Below are positions 6,558 to 14,583 of a stretch of DNA of 46,800 nucleotides, piece by piece. Under the pieces are notes generated by a model. It had not been told where the DNA came from. It saw only the letters and a list, made by a program, of their open reading frames with translations, and did no database searches. Position 1 is the stretch's first letter. Each line of letters opens with the position of its first letter. Source of the stretch: Acidobacteriota bacterium. Lineage in GTDB: Bacteria > Acidobacteriota > Terriglobia > Acidiferrales > UBA7541. Where the stretch lies: positions 1 to 46,800 of the forward strand of contig JAKASX010000018.1 in assembly GCA_021818865.1 (NCBI GenBank), given 5' to 3'. The position numbers and the translations under genes are program-made.

Positions 6558-8862
6558 ACGCCTGCCGATAAAGCTCATAATGCCAAAGCAGGGCAGCGAG
6601 CGAAAGGTCATTGGCGGCGGCGGGCAGACGAAGCCATTCCGCACCGTCGATGCCAAGTATCGAACCCGCCTGTCCAATCAGGTCTCCGCACTCCGCGATG
6701 CAATTGTTCCCCAGGTTCAGCGTACCAAAACCGCACCCATCCGCGTTAAGCTCATGCCGACGGCAGTGGCAAAGAGCCACCGGCCGGAAAACCTCTTTTC
6801 AGCGGAATCGTGCCCCATCATAGGAGCTGGACGCCTTGGCGAACTGTTTGCCAAAGCAACGCCTAAAGGATTGGAGCGTCTCACGGAGATCATCGAACAC
6901 AACAAATCCGAACGTATGGCAAAGGAACTCTCGTGCATCGAAACCATCGAGCCTGTTACTCCCGTTTTCCGTCGCGGCGGCATGGATGCCAAGGACGTGC
7001 TCCGCCGGAGTCCGCGCGGCGACCGTGGATTTATAACACGGGTCCGCTTGTTTAATTATGGTGCTGACAACGATCAGCCGAAACTCGTGGATGATTTTGA
7101 GACCGCCTGTCAGAGGCGAAACATCACGGTCAGCCGGAAGGGGTACTCCCCATCGAGCTTCACCTACCAGATCGAGTGCCGCGATGTTGAGGACGTCGAG
7201 GTACTTTCACGCGTAATCGGCGTGCGCTCGATTGTGAACATGCCCCTGATCCGCACGATCCAACCGCGCATGTTCAATCCGAAGCCGCTGCCGAAACTTC
7301 CGAGATCCGATGACGTAATCGGTGACTTTCCGGTTGTCGTTGTCGTGGACAGCGGAGTATCACATCAGATTCCTGACCTCCAGAGCTGGATCGTCGGCCG
7401 GGACTCGCAGGTCGCTCCGCAGTACCAAAACACAGATCACGGATCCTTCGTGGCCGGACTGGTCTGTTGGGGAAGCAGGCTCAACCCGACCATTGGCGGC
7501 CTCGATGACAGCCCGTGCGGCATCTTCGATCTACAGGTCCTTCCCAACTGTGACCCTGCGAAGGGGGAAGTGCTCGAACTTCTGGAATCAGAGCTTCTCG
7601 TTTCGCTCGAAGCTTCGCTCCAGGAGCACGCCAACAAGTACAAGGTATGGAATCTCTCACTCGGAACCAATGCCGTTTGCTCCCTTGACGAATTCTCCGC
7701 CCTGGCGGAGGAACTCGACAATCTCCAGGAGAAATATCAGGTGTCTTTCGTCATCAGCGCCGGCAATTACGAAACTCCGCCGTTGCTCGACTTTCCCCGT
7801 ACCAAGGCACAGCTAAACGTCGGAAGAATCACGGCCCCCGCAGACAGTGTCCTGGGGATCACCGTGGGAGCGGTCTCCCACGTCGATTACAAAAACAACG
7901 GACCGAAGGAACACCACCCATCAGCCTTTTCGCGCCACGGGGCAGGACCCAACTACATCATCAAGCCCGACCTCGTTCACTATGGAGGTTCCTGCTCGAC
8001 TGACCTCACCCACATTGCCGGTATCCGCTCGGTGAACGGGACCGGATCCGCGGAAAATATCGGAACCAGCTTTGCCGCACCGCTCGTTTCGCGAACGCTC
8101 GCGCAGATTTATCACCACATTACCCCCACACCATCTCCTGTGCTGGCGAGAGCCCTCTTGACCCATCACGCGCGCGACCCGCGAACCAGAGAGCGCGTCC
8201 CGGACGGCGACGAGAACTTCTTTGGCTTCGGGCTGCCCGCTCCTGTGCCCTACTGCCTCGAATGCACCCCGCACAGCTCCACGCTTGTCTTCGATGACGT
8301 GCTCACGCCCGGCTACTTCCTCGAATGGAAGGATTTTCCCTACCCGCACTCCCTCCACCGCGACGGTAGGTACTTCGGCGAGATATGGATGACGGTCGCC
8401 TTCTCTCCGACGCGCGGTGCGCGCTGGGGCACGGAATACTGTGAAACCCACATCGACGCGCACTTCGGCGTCTACCGCCGGCAGAAATCCCTCAAGACAG
8501 GAACCATCACAACGAAGTTTGTCGGTCTTGTACCGCCCGAGCACAAGAACCCTGGCGTTCTTTACGAGTCATATCAGGTTGAGAAGCTTCGGAAATGGGC
8601 TCCGGTCCGTACCTACCACGGAAACCTGGGAGAAAATGGAAAACCCGGCGACCAGTGGCGACTGAAACTGCAGCTTCTGACGAGGCACGGTATCGAGGGC
8701 GAGCAGGCCTTCAAACCGCAGTCCTTCTCTCTCATCATTACCATCTCTGATCCCGAAAAGAAAGTTCGCGTTTACGACGAGATGGCACAAATCGTACGAA
8801 ACCGCTTCCAGGCCCAGAATCTTACACTGCGTGCGGCAGCCCGGATTCGAGCAAGGCAATGA
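6526..8862 (+). CDS. ietS: S8 (subtilisin-like) serine protease of IetAS-type anti-phage pair
   Basis: A 778-residue protease. The catalytic triad is visible as Asp275 in VVVVVDSGV, His305 in TDHGSFVAG and Ser515 in IGTSFAAPL; the oxyanion-hole Asn414 lies in ISAGNYE. No signal peptide or membrane segment is seen, so it should act in the cytoplasm, unlike most secreted subtilases. About 260 residues precede the catalytic domain and about 220 follow it; neither part is recognised, but both fit the large IetS proteins. ATG 6526 has AAGGAG about 9 nt upstream inside the end of ietA, indicating translational coupling. The probable role is an effector released or activated on phage infection; this is inferred from the gene pair. 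Confidence 0.8.
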   Translation: MPDEDRSPLRERLPIKLIMPKQGSERKVIGGGGQTKPFRTVDAKYRTRLSNQVSALRDAIVPQVQRTKTAPIRVKLMPTAVAKSHRPENLFSAESCPIIGAGRLGELFAKATPKGLERLTEIIEHNKSERMAKELSCIETIEPVTPVFRRGGMDAKDVLRRSPRGDRGFITRVRLFNYGADNDQPKLVDDFETACQRRNITVSRKGYSPSSFTYQIECRDVEDVEVLSRVIGVRSIVNMPLIRTIQPRMFNPKPLPKLPRSDDVIGDFPVVVVVDSGVSHQIPDLQSWIVGRDSQVAPQYQNTDHGSFVAGLVCWGSRLNPTIGGLDDSPCGIFDLQVLPNCDPAKGEVLELLESELLVSLEASLQEHANKYKVWNLSLGTNAVCSLDEFSALAEELDNLQEKYQVSFVISAGNYETPPLLDFPRTKAQLNVGRITAPADSVLGITVGAVSHVDYKNNGPKEHHPSAFSRHGAGPNYIIKPDLVHYGGSCSTDLTHIAGIRSVNGTGSAENIGTSFAAPLVSRTLAQIYHHITPTPSPVLARALLTHHARDPRTRERVPDGDENFFGFGLPAPVPYCLECTPHSSTLVFDDVLTPGYFLEWKDFPYPHSLHRDGRYFGEIWMTVAFSPTRGARWGTEYCETHIDAHFGVYRRQKSLKTGTITTKFVGLVPPEHKNPGVLYESYQVEKLRKWAPVRTYHGNLGENGKPGDQWRLKLQLLTRHGIEGEQAFKPQSFSLIITISDPEKKVRVYDEMAQIVRNRFQAQNLTLRAAARIRARQ

Positions 8863-8944
8863 CCCAAATTCTGAGCAAAAAGGAGCCATGCCGGCAGACC
8901 ATGGACTAGCCCGTTGTGACAACGCCCCCGCAGGGGAGAAATAC

Positions 8945-10897
8945 CTACCCCTCGTCCATCCCTTTCGCCCGCGCCAAGTGTTCGATCACCGAAAGGTCTT
9001 CGAGTGAAGTCACGTCTCCCGTCACGTTCCCCTTTTGCGCCAGTTCCCGCAAAAGCCTCCGCATGATTTTCCCGCTCCGCGTTTTCGGCAGCGCTTGCGC
9101 AAAATGGATTTCCGCCGGCCGCGCAATCGTTCCGATCGTCGTCGCCACGTGATCGGATATCTGCTGGTGCAGTTCGTTTCCCGGTTTTTCGCCCGAGCGC
9201 AGCGTCACGAACGCCACCACCGCTTCGCCTTTCACTTCGTCCGGTCGCGCGACTACCGCCGCTTCGGCCACGGCTTTGTGGCTCACCAGCGCGCTTTCGA
9301 TCTCCATCGTGCTCAGCCGGTGTCCGGCAACCTTGATGACGTCATCCACGCGTCCCAGCACCCAGAAATATCCGTCCGCGTCCTGTTGCGCCGCGTCCCC
9401 CGTGAAGTACACGCCGGGAATGCGCTGCCAATAATCCCGCCGGAACCGTTCGTCGTCGCCGTAAATCGTTCGCAGCATGCTCGGCCAGGGCTTTTCGATC
9501 ACCAGGTACCCGGTCTCGCCCGGTTTCGTCGGTTCGCCGTCCTGATTCACCACGCGCGGCGCGATTCCCGGCAGCGGCTTCGTCGCCGATCCCGGTTTCG
9601 CCGGCGTCGCTCCCGGCAAGGGCGAAATCAGAATCGAGCCCGTTTCCGTCTGCCACCACGTATCCACGATCGGGCACCGGTTCTTCCCAATCGCTTCCGA
9701 ATACCATTTCCACGCCGCCGGATTGATCGGCTCGCCTACGCTCCCAAGCAGCCGCAAACTCGATAGATCGTGCCGGTCCGGCCACTCCCGCCCCCACGCC
9801 ATGAACGCTCTGATCGCCGTCGGCGAAGTGTAAAGGATCGTCACGCGATGCTTCTCGATAATTTCCCAAAACCGGTCTTTCGCCGGCTGGTCCGGCGCGC
9901 CTTCGTACATCACCACGGTCGCGCCATTCGCCAGCGGCCCGTAAACGATGTAGCTGTGCCCGGTCACCCACCCGATGTCCGCCGTGCACCAATACACGTC
10001 TTCTTCCCGCAAATCGAAAATCAGCCGCGTGGACCACGCGCATTGCAGCAGGTATCCCGCCGACGTGTGCTGCACGCCCTTTGGTTTCCCCGTCGTTCCG
10101 CTCGTGTACAAAATGTACAGCGGCTGTTCGCTGTCAAAAGCCGTCGCCGGGCAATTTTCCGAAGCACGCGCCACCAGCTCGTGGAACCAGATGTCTCTTC
10201 CGTCTTTCCACGCAATCGCTTCGCCCGTTCGCCGCACCACCACTACCTGTTGCACCGATGGGCAGCTCTCGATCGCCTGATCCGTCGTCGCCTTCAGCGG
10301 CACGATTCTTCCGCGTCGGTACCCTCCATCCGCCGTAATCACCACTTTCGGCTTGCAGTCCCGGATTCGGTCCGCCAGCGCCACCGAGCTGAACCCTCCA
10401 AACACGACGGAATGCACCGCCCCAATCCGAGCGCACGCCAGCAGCACCACCGGCAATTCCGGAATCATCGGCAGATATACCGCTACCGGGTCGCCCGCCT
10501 TCACCCCGAGCGATTGCAAAACATTCGCGAATCTGCACACACTCGCGTGAAGCTCGTGATAGCTGATTGCTGTCGCTTTCCCATCCTCCGATTCCCACAG
10601 AATCGCCGTCTTGTCCCCGCGTTTCGCAAGGTGCCGGTCCAGGCAGTTGTAGCTGACGTTCAGTTTCCCGCCCACAAACCACTTCGCGTGCGGCAGTTCC
10701 CATTCCAATATCTCTTTCGGCTCCTCGAACCAGTCGAGCAGCTTCGCTTGCTCCCGCCAATACCCCTCCGCGTCCTCCAGCGCCCAGCGGTACATCCGTT
10801 CGTACTCCGCCAGGGACCCCACCAGCGCCCGCTCGCGGAAACCCTCCGGCGGCGCGATAGCCTTTTCTTCGAGTACTTTGCGATTTACATCAGACAT
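8945..10897 (-). CDS. acs: Acetyl-CoA synthetase (AMP-forming)
   Basis: This 650-residue enzyme activates acetate with ATP to acetyl-AMP and then acetyl-CoA. The length and motifs match Acs: N-terminal YWREQAKLLDWFEEP, the adenylation P-loop YTSGTTGKPKG, and core blocks TADIGWVTGHSYIVYGPL and WWQTETGSILISPLPG. The C-terminal TRSGKIMRR carries the catalytic Lys610, the residue acetylated by Pat-type enzymes in other bacteria. ATG 10897 has an excellent ribosome site (GGGGAGGGG). It is a single-gene unit, divergent from the ECF sigma cassette and convergent with ietS. In this window it would supply acetyl-CoA independently of the glycolate operon. Confidence 0.96.
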   Translation of the reverse strand: MSDVNRKVLEEKAIAPPEGFRERALVGSLAEYERMYRWALEDAEGYWREQAKLLDWFEEPKEILEWELPHAKWFVGGKLNVSYNCLDRHLAKRGDKTAILWESEDGKATAISYHELHASVCRFANVLQSLGVKAGDPVAVYLPMIPELPVVLLACARIGAVHSVVFGGFSSVALADRIRDCKPKVVITADGGYRRGRIVPLKATTDQAIESCPSVQQVVVVRRTGEAIAWKDGRDIWFHELVARASENCPATAFDSEQPLYILYTSGTTGKPKGVQHTSAGYLLQCAWSTRLIFDLREEDVYWCTADIGWVTGHSYIVYGPLANGATVVMYEGAPDQPAKDRFWEIIEKHRVTILYTSPTAIRAFMAWGREWPDRHDLSSLRLLGSVGEPINPAAWKWYSEAIGKNRCPIVDTWWQTETGSILISPLPGATPAKPGSATKPLPGIAPRVVNQDGEPTKPGETGYLVIEKPWPSMLRTIYGDDERFRRDYWQRIPGVYFTGDAAQQDADGYFWVLGRVDDVIKVAGHRLSTMEIESALVSHKAVAEAAVVARPDEVKGEAVVAFVTLRSGEKPGNELHQQISDHVATTIGTIARPAEIHFAQALPKTRSGKIMRRLLRELAQKGNVTGDVTSLEDLSVIEHLARAKGMDEG

Positions 10898-10944
10898 TGG
10901 CCCCTCCCCCGCGGACGCCTGAAATGGTGGCTCAAGCCGTTAAT

Positions 10945-10974
10945 ACCCTAGGCCACCCCTTCCAGCCCGGTCAA
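10945..10974 (-). promoter_or_regulatory. Possible promoter of acs
   Basis: On the minus strand TTGACC (10974-10969) is followed after 18 nt by TAGGGT (10950-10945). The -35 is strong and the -10 is weak. It would give a leader of about 40 nt before the acs ATG. Confidence 0.4.
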
Positions 10975-11109
10975 GCCATCGCCCTTGTTTGGCCGTTGCT
11001 TGCACCCCCAGTCTTACCCCCCTCATGCGCCGCCAAAGAAAATGGAACTCCTGGCACTGCGGCAGGGAACTGTTACTGGAGGCCAGTGCAAAGCGTCTAA
11101 GTCATGTAG

Positions 11110-11760
11110 ATGAACGATTCGGCGGAGCCTCGGGACGACGTCTTGCTCGAACGGCTCGCGGCGGGCGACGAAGAGGCTTTCCGCACTCTTTATCGGCGCC
11201 ACCAGCGGCCGCTCTACCGTTTCGCCCTCCACATGACCGGTCGCGCCGAGGCCGCTGAGGAAGTTGTCCAGGAAACGTTCATGTTCCTGATTCGCGAACA
11301 CGCCAAATTCGATCCCCAGCGCGGCGAACTCGCCGCTTTTCTCTTCGGCGTTGCTCGCAATCATGTCCGCCGTCTCGCCGAATCCGACGGCCGCTATCAG
11401 GATCTGCCGCCGGGAGATTTTGAAAAACTCGAAGCCCAATCTTTCGGCTCTCGCGGCGCGGAAAATCCCGGTCCTGCCGACTCCCTCCTGCAAGCCGAAC
11501 TCACCGCCCATGTGCGTCGCGCCGTTCTCAGCCTTCCTCATCGCTATCGCGAAGTCGTCATCTTGTGCGATCTCGAGGAACTCGAATACGAACGCGCCGC
11601 TGCCATCCTCGGTTGCCCGGTCGGAACGGTGCGTTCCCGGCTGAATCGGGCCAGGGAAATGCTTGCCGAAAAGCTCCGCGCGGCGTTCGCGCCGAAACCG
11701 GCTCCGAGGTTCTCCGCTGCGCGCGTGTTCAACGCGAGGGGATGCGATGAAGTGCGCTGA
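11110..11760 (+). CDS. ECF-type RNA polymerase sigma factor
   Basis: A 216-residue extracytoplasmic-function sigma factor with only regions 2 and 4. Region 2 spans about residues 20-90 (FRTLYRRHQRPLYRFALHMT, then AEEVVQETFMFLIREH). Region 4 spans about 130-185 (LPHRYREVVILCDLEELEYE, then AAILGCPVGTVRSRLNRARE, the promoter -35 reader). The tail beyond residue 190 is Ala/Arg/Pro-rich. The stop overlaps the start of the downstream anti-sigma gene by 14 bp, the classic sigma/anti-sigma coupling. ATG 11110 has only a weak ribosome site. The signal it answers to is unknown; the linked secreted protein may be part of the response or the sensor. Confidence 0.92.
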   Translation: MNDSAEPRDDVLLERLAAGDEEAFRTLYRRHQRPLYRFALHMTGRAEAAEEVVQETFMFLIREHAKFDPQRGELAAFLFGVARNHVRRLAESDGRYQDLPPGDFEKLEAQSFGSRGAENPGPADSLLQAELTAHVRRAVLSLPHRYREVVILCDLEELEYERAAAILGCPVGTVRSRLNRAREMLAEKLRAAFAPKPAPRFSAARVFNARGCDEVR

Positions 11761-12454
11761 ATTTGCGGCAATGGTTCACGATCTCGTGCGGCCCGGCCAG
11801 CCGGATCCCGCCGTCACCGCCATTGCCCGCGCCCATGCCGAGGTCTGTCCCGCTTGCGCTTCTCGTTTGGCCGAAGCGGAGCGCCTGGCCAGGCTCCTGC
11901 GCGAAGTCTCCTCCGAGAGCCGCTCTCTGTCCGCTCCCGATGACCTTGAGTCCCGCCTGCTCGAAGCCTTTCGCGCGCAAATCCCCCCGCCTGCCCGTCG
12001 CCCCGCGCATCCGCGCCTCGCCTTTCGCTGGCCCGTCGTGTTGGCCTGGTCCGGGTCCGCTGCCGCCGCTTTCATCTTGGCTTTTGCGCTGCTGAATCGT
12101 GCTCCGGGCCGCCGTCCCTCCCCGGTGGCCCGGCCGGTTTCGGTAGCGACGGCAACGCCGCCTACTCCGGTGCCTTCTGGCCGTCAGGCCGCCGTTCCGC
12201 GTCCCGCGTCGCCTCCGCCTCCTGCTTCCGCCAACACTTCCGGCGCGCGTCTCGCCTCCAGTTTTGTTCCCGTTCCTTTTTCCGGAGGTCTGGCTCCGGG
12301 CGATTCGGCGCTGATCATTCGCGTTCAGGTTCCACGGTCCGCCCTGGCGGAATTGGGCTATCCGGTGGATGAAAGCCAGGGCAGCGGGCTCGTGCAAGCC
12401 GATCTGGTCGTAGGAGAGGATGGTTGGCCGCATGCCGTTCGCATCGTGCGATAA
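11747..12454 (+). CDS. Membrane anti-sigma factor with zinc-binding N-terminus
   Basis: A 235-residue single-pass protein. The cytoplasmic N-terminus contains MKCAEF and HAEVCPACAS, the HxxxCxxC pattern of zinc-containing anti-sigma domains that hold ECF sigma factors inactive. One transmembrane helix lies near residues 90-113 (VVLAWSGSAAAAFILAFALL). A Pro/Ala-rich linker leads to a periplasmic part ending in VQADLVVGEDGWPHAVRIVR, which resembles the final strand-turn-strand of TonB-like C-terminal domains. ATG 11747, with GAGGGG just upstream, overlaps the sigma gene. Release of the sigma factor would need a periplasmic signal. The TonB-like resemblance is weak. Confidence 0.8.
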   Translation: MKCAEFAAMVHDLVRPGQPDPAVTAIARAHAEVCPACASRLAEAERLARLLREVSSESRSLSAPDDLESRLLEAFRAQIPPPARRPAHPRLAFRWPVVLAWSGSAAAAFILAFALLNRAPGRRPSPVARPVSVATATPPTPVPSGRQAAVPRPASPPPPASANTSGARLASSFVPVPFSGGLAPGDSALIIRVQVPRSALAELGYPVDESQGSGLVQADLVVGEDGWPHAVRIVR

Positions 12455-12530
12455 GGGATTACCGTTGGCGCGCCTGCGGAATCTTTGCGGTCCGCGCCTC
12501 GGAGAATGTTCTCGGGAAGGAGTGGTTCTG

Positions 12531-13436
12531 ATGTTCCGGCAACTGTCGTCGCATAAGCTCTCGAAGGCATTCCGCGGGAATCGGGCGCGCCTCTTCGCTC
12601 TCGTGGCCTTCGCTTTCTCTCTTGCGGCCGCCGCGACTTCCTACGCGCAATTCCCTCCGCCGGTAAAGCCGCTGGCCACTCCCGGCCAATTCGGTCGGCG
12701 CTCCATGCTCCCGCAGCCCGGCCCCATGTCCGGCGTCTTTTCTTTCGTCGAACCGCTCTCCGACGTCAATAGCCACGTCGTCAAGGGCGTACCTTTCTCC
12801 GCCACCGTCGTCCGCGAAACCGTTCAGCATCTCGCGGATGGCAACGTCATCAATCACAAATCCGTCGGCACCTTCGCTCGCGACAGCAAGGGCCGCACCA
12901 GCCGCGAAATTACTCTCGATAACATCGGACCCTGGGCTTCCGCCGGCAAACCGCCAGTTCTTGTCTTCATCAACGACCCGGTCGCCCGGAAAATTTACGT
13001 CCTCGACGAAAATCGCAAAACCGTCTCCGAAATCCCCGCTTCGAAAAATAACAACTTCCGCCGTTCCATGCGTTCGCGCCGCTGGCGGCAATTCCAGAGC
13101 GACGTTCAAACCGAGTCTCTCGGCGACAAAACCATGGACGGTTTGAAAGTCGAGGGTACCCGCATCCTCCGCACCATCCCTGCCGGTCAGATCGGCAATG
13201 AAAAGCCGATCGTCATCACCACCGTGCGCTGGTATTCGCCAGAACTGCAAACCACCATCCTGCTCAAGCGCACCGACCCGCGCTTCGGCACCAACACGTT
13301 CGAGTTGACGAATATTAATCTCTCCCAGCCTCCCAGTTCTCTCTTCACCATTCCGCCCGGTTACACGGTGAGGCAGGAGAAAGGTTTTCGCGGAATGTCA
13401 GGGCCTCGTCCGGGTCCTGGCCCCGATTTTCCGTAA
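12531..13436 (+). CDS. Secreted protein of unknown function in ECF sigma cassette
   Basis: A 301-residue protein with an Arg-rich N-terminus and a hydrophobic signal segment (FALVAFAFSLAAAATSYA) ending at a likely signal-peptidase site, AYAQ-type, near residue 40. The mature part is beta-rich and polar (FSATVVRETVQHLADGNVI; GTFARDSKGRTSREITLDN) with no catalytic motif I recognise. Its overall look recalls periplasmic sensor domains such as LolA/RseB-like folds, but that is only an impression. ATG 12531 has GGGAAGGAG 8 nt upstream. It sits 76 bp after the anti-sigma gene, so probably belongs to the same transcript. It could be the extracytoplasmic sensor or the main product of the regulon. The C-terminus is Gly/Pro-rich. 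Confidence 0.7.
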   Translation: MFRQLSSHKLSKAFRGNRARLFALVAFAFSLAAAATSYAQFPPPVKPLATPGQFGRRSMLPQPGPMSGVFSFVEPLSDVNSHVVKGVPFSATVVRETVQHLADGNVINHKSVGTFARDSKGRTSREITLDNIGPWASAGKPPVLVFINDPVARKIYVLDENRKTVSEIPASKNNNFRRSMRSRRWRQFQSDVQTESLGDKTMDGLKVEGTRILRTIPAGQIGNEKPIVITTVRWYSPELQTTILLKRTDPRFGTNTFELTNINLSQPPSSLFTIPPGYTVRQEKGFRGMSGPRPGPGPDFP

Positions 13437-13478
13437 AAGTTCCTCGCGGCGACTACCCCTCCCACGGGGAAACACAAG

Positions 13479-13519
13479 CTTGGGGGCGCCAAATCTCCCC
13501 GCCCAACGGCGCCCCCAAG
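13479..13519. terminator. Perfect 12-bp inverted repeat after the ECF cassette
   Basis: CTTGGGGGCGCC (13479-13490) and GGCGCCCCCAAG (13508-13519) are exact reverse complements around a 17-nt loop. No T-run follows on either strand. Its position after the secreted-protein gene suits a transcript end or RNA-stability hairpin, but it could also be a protein-binding palindrome. Confidence 0.5.
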
Positions 13520-13602
13520 TGAGGTCTCGATCCCAACCCCCTCCGCGCTCCGTCCAACTCATCCTCGCTGCCTCCGCCATTCTCCTTTTCCGCCGCTCTT
13601 TG

Positions 13603-13608
13603 TATACT
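13603..13608 (+). promoter_or_regulatory. -10 element of the cupin gene
   Basis: TATACT lies 17 nt before the cupin ATG, with a poor -35 (TTCTCC at 13580-13585). Transcription would start around 13615, giving a leader of about 11 nt with little ribosome-site potential. Confidence 0.4.
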
Positions 13609-13625
13609 CCTCAGCAGGGCCCAAC

Positions 13626-13895
13626 ATGACGGACGTCAAAGCCCTCGAATCGCAACTCCACGCCGAAGGTTTTCTTCATACCTACGTCTGGCAGGATGCT
13701 CCTCGCGCTTTCTATCCCGATCATACCCATCCCACGGAAACCGCCCACATCATCCTCGCTGGTGAAATGACGCTCACCATCGCCGGCCAAACTGTCACCT
13801 GCCGTCCCGGCGACCGCCTCGATGTTCCCGCCGGTGCCGTCCATTCCGCGAAGATGGGCCCCGAAGGCTGCCGCTACCTGATCGGCGAGCGCTAG
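13626..13895 (+). CDS. Small cupin-domain protein
   Basis: An 89-residue single-domain cupin. The first cupin motif is seen in HTHPTETAHIILAGEMTLTI, with two His and one Glu as likely metal ligands. The second is seen in PGDRLDVPAGAVHSAKMG, with the fourth ligand His. Such tiny cupins bind a metal ion in a beta-barrel, and their functions range from enzymes to sensors, so no substrate can be proposed. There is no signal peptide. ATG 13626 follows a very short predicted leader. The gene is isolated on the plus strand between the ECF cassette and a small membrane protein. Confidence 0.88.
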   Translation: MTDVKALESQLHAEGFLHTYVWQDAPRAFYPDHTHPTETAHIILAGEMTLTIAGQTVTCRPGDRLDVPAGAVHSAKMGPEGCRYLIGER

Positions 13896-14023
13896 CCGCG
13901 AATCTGCCGGTGCCTCCATCTAAACGCCGATGACCGTTTAGGCACACTTGTTTACTGCGAATGTACTGGATGCCTCCCTCTGCCTACACTGTTCTCAATA
14001 GCGCGGCCTCGGGAGGCGCTGGC

Positions 14024-14530
14024 ATGGATTCCTATTTGATGATTACCGGTTTCACGCTTCTGGCGCTGTTGCTGCTCTTCACCGGCGGTTACATGCTCGC
14101 CAGCCCCCGGCGCTTCGCCGCTGCCTGTGAAGTCTTTGCCGCAGCCGGGAATCTGCCCAGTCTCCTGCCTCGTTCCGTCAAGAGCGCACTGTTCCAGGTG
14201 CGTGCGATTGGCCTTTTCAGTTTGGCCACTGGCCTCATTCTTGCCGCAGGCACCGTCCAATGGATGCCGTACCTCGTGCAAGCCGGTTCCGGCCAGGTCG
14301 AACTCGATTGGCTGATCGTCCCAGCGATGTTGGGCATCTCCGCCGGCTATGTGATCTTGCTCTATGGCGGTGATTGGGTCACGCGGAAATTCCTGAAGGT
14401 GGCCGACCATCCTCTGGTTCCTCAGGACCTGATTGTCGCCTTGACCTGGGAACTCCGTATCGCGGGAGTCGCCTTCACCCTGTTCGGCTTGGGCGCCGGT
14501 TCCGTCTGGTTCAGGACTTGGATCCACTGA
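14024..14530 (+). CDS. Small multi-pass membrane protein of unknown function
   Basis: A 168-residue protein with four likely membrane helices. They lie near residues 6-27 (ITGFTLLALLLLFTGGYML), 62-85 (AIGLFSLATGLILAAGTV), about 96-118 (WLIVPAMLGISAGYVILLY) and 145-163 (IAGVAFTLFGLGAGSVWF). No enzymatic motif is recognised. ATG 14024 has GGGAGG 7 nt upstream and is preferred over an upstream in-frame ATG at 13961, which would add a non-hydrophobic 21-residue extension. It is convergent with the glycolate operon and overlaps nothing. The function is unknown. Confidence 0.75.
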   Translation: MDSYLMITGFTLLALLLLFTGGYMLASPRRFAAACEVFAAAGNLPSLLPRSVKSALFQVRAIGLFSLATGLILAAGTVQWMPYLVQAGSGQVELDWLIVPAMLGISAGYVILLYGGDWVTRKFLKVADHPLVPQDLIVALTWELRIAGVAFTLFGLGAGSVWFRTWIH

Positions 14531-14583
14531 CGAGTTCGGTTCGAGTGGCCGTTTGGTTTCTCAAAACGGCCATCGCCGCGCCT

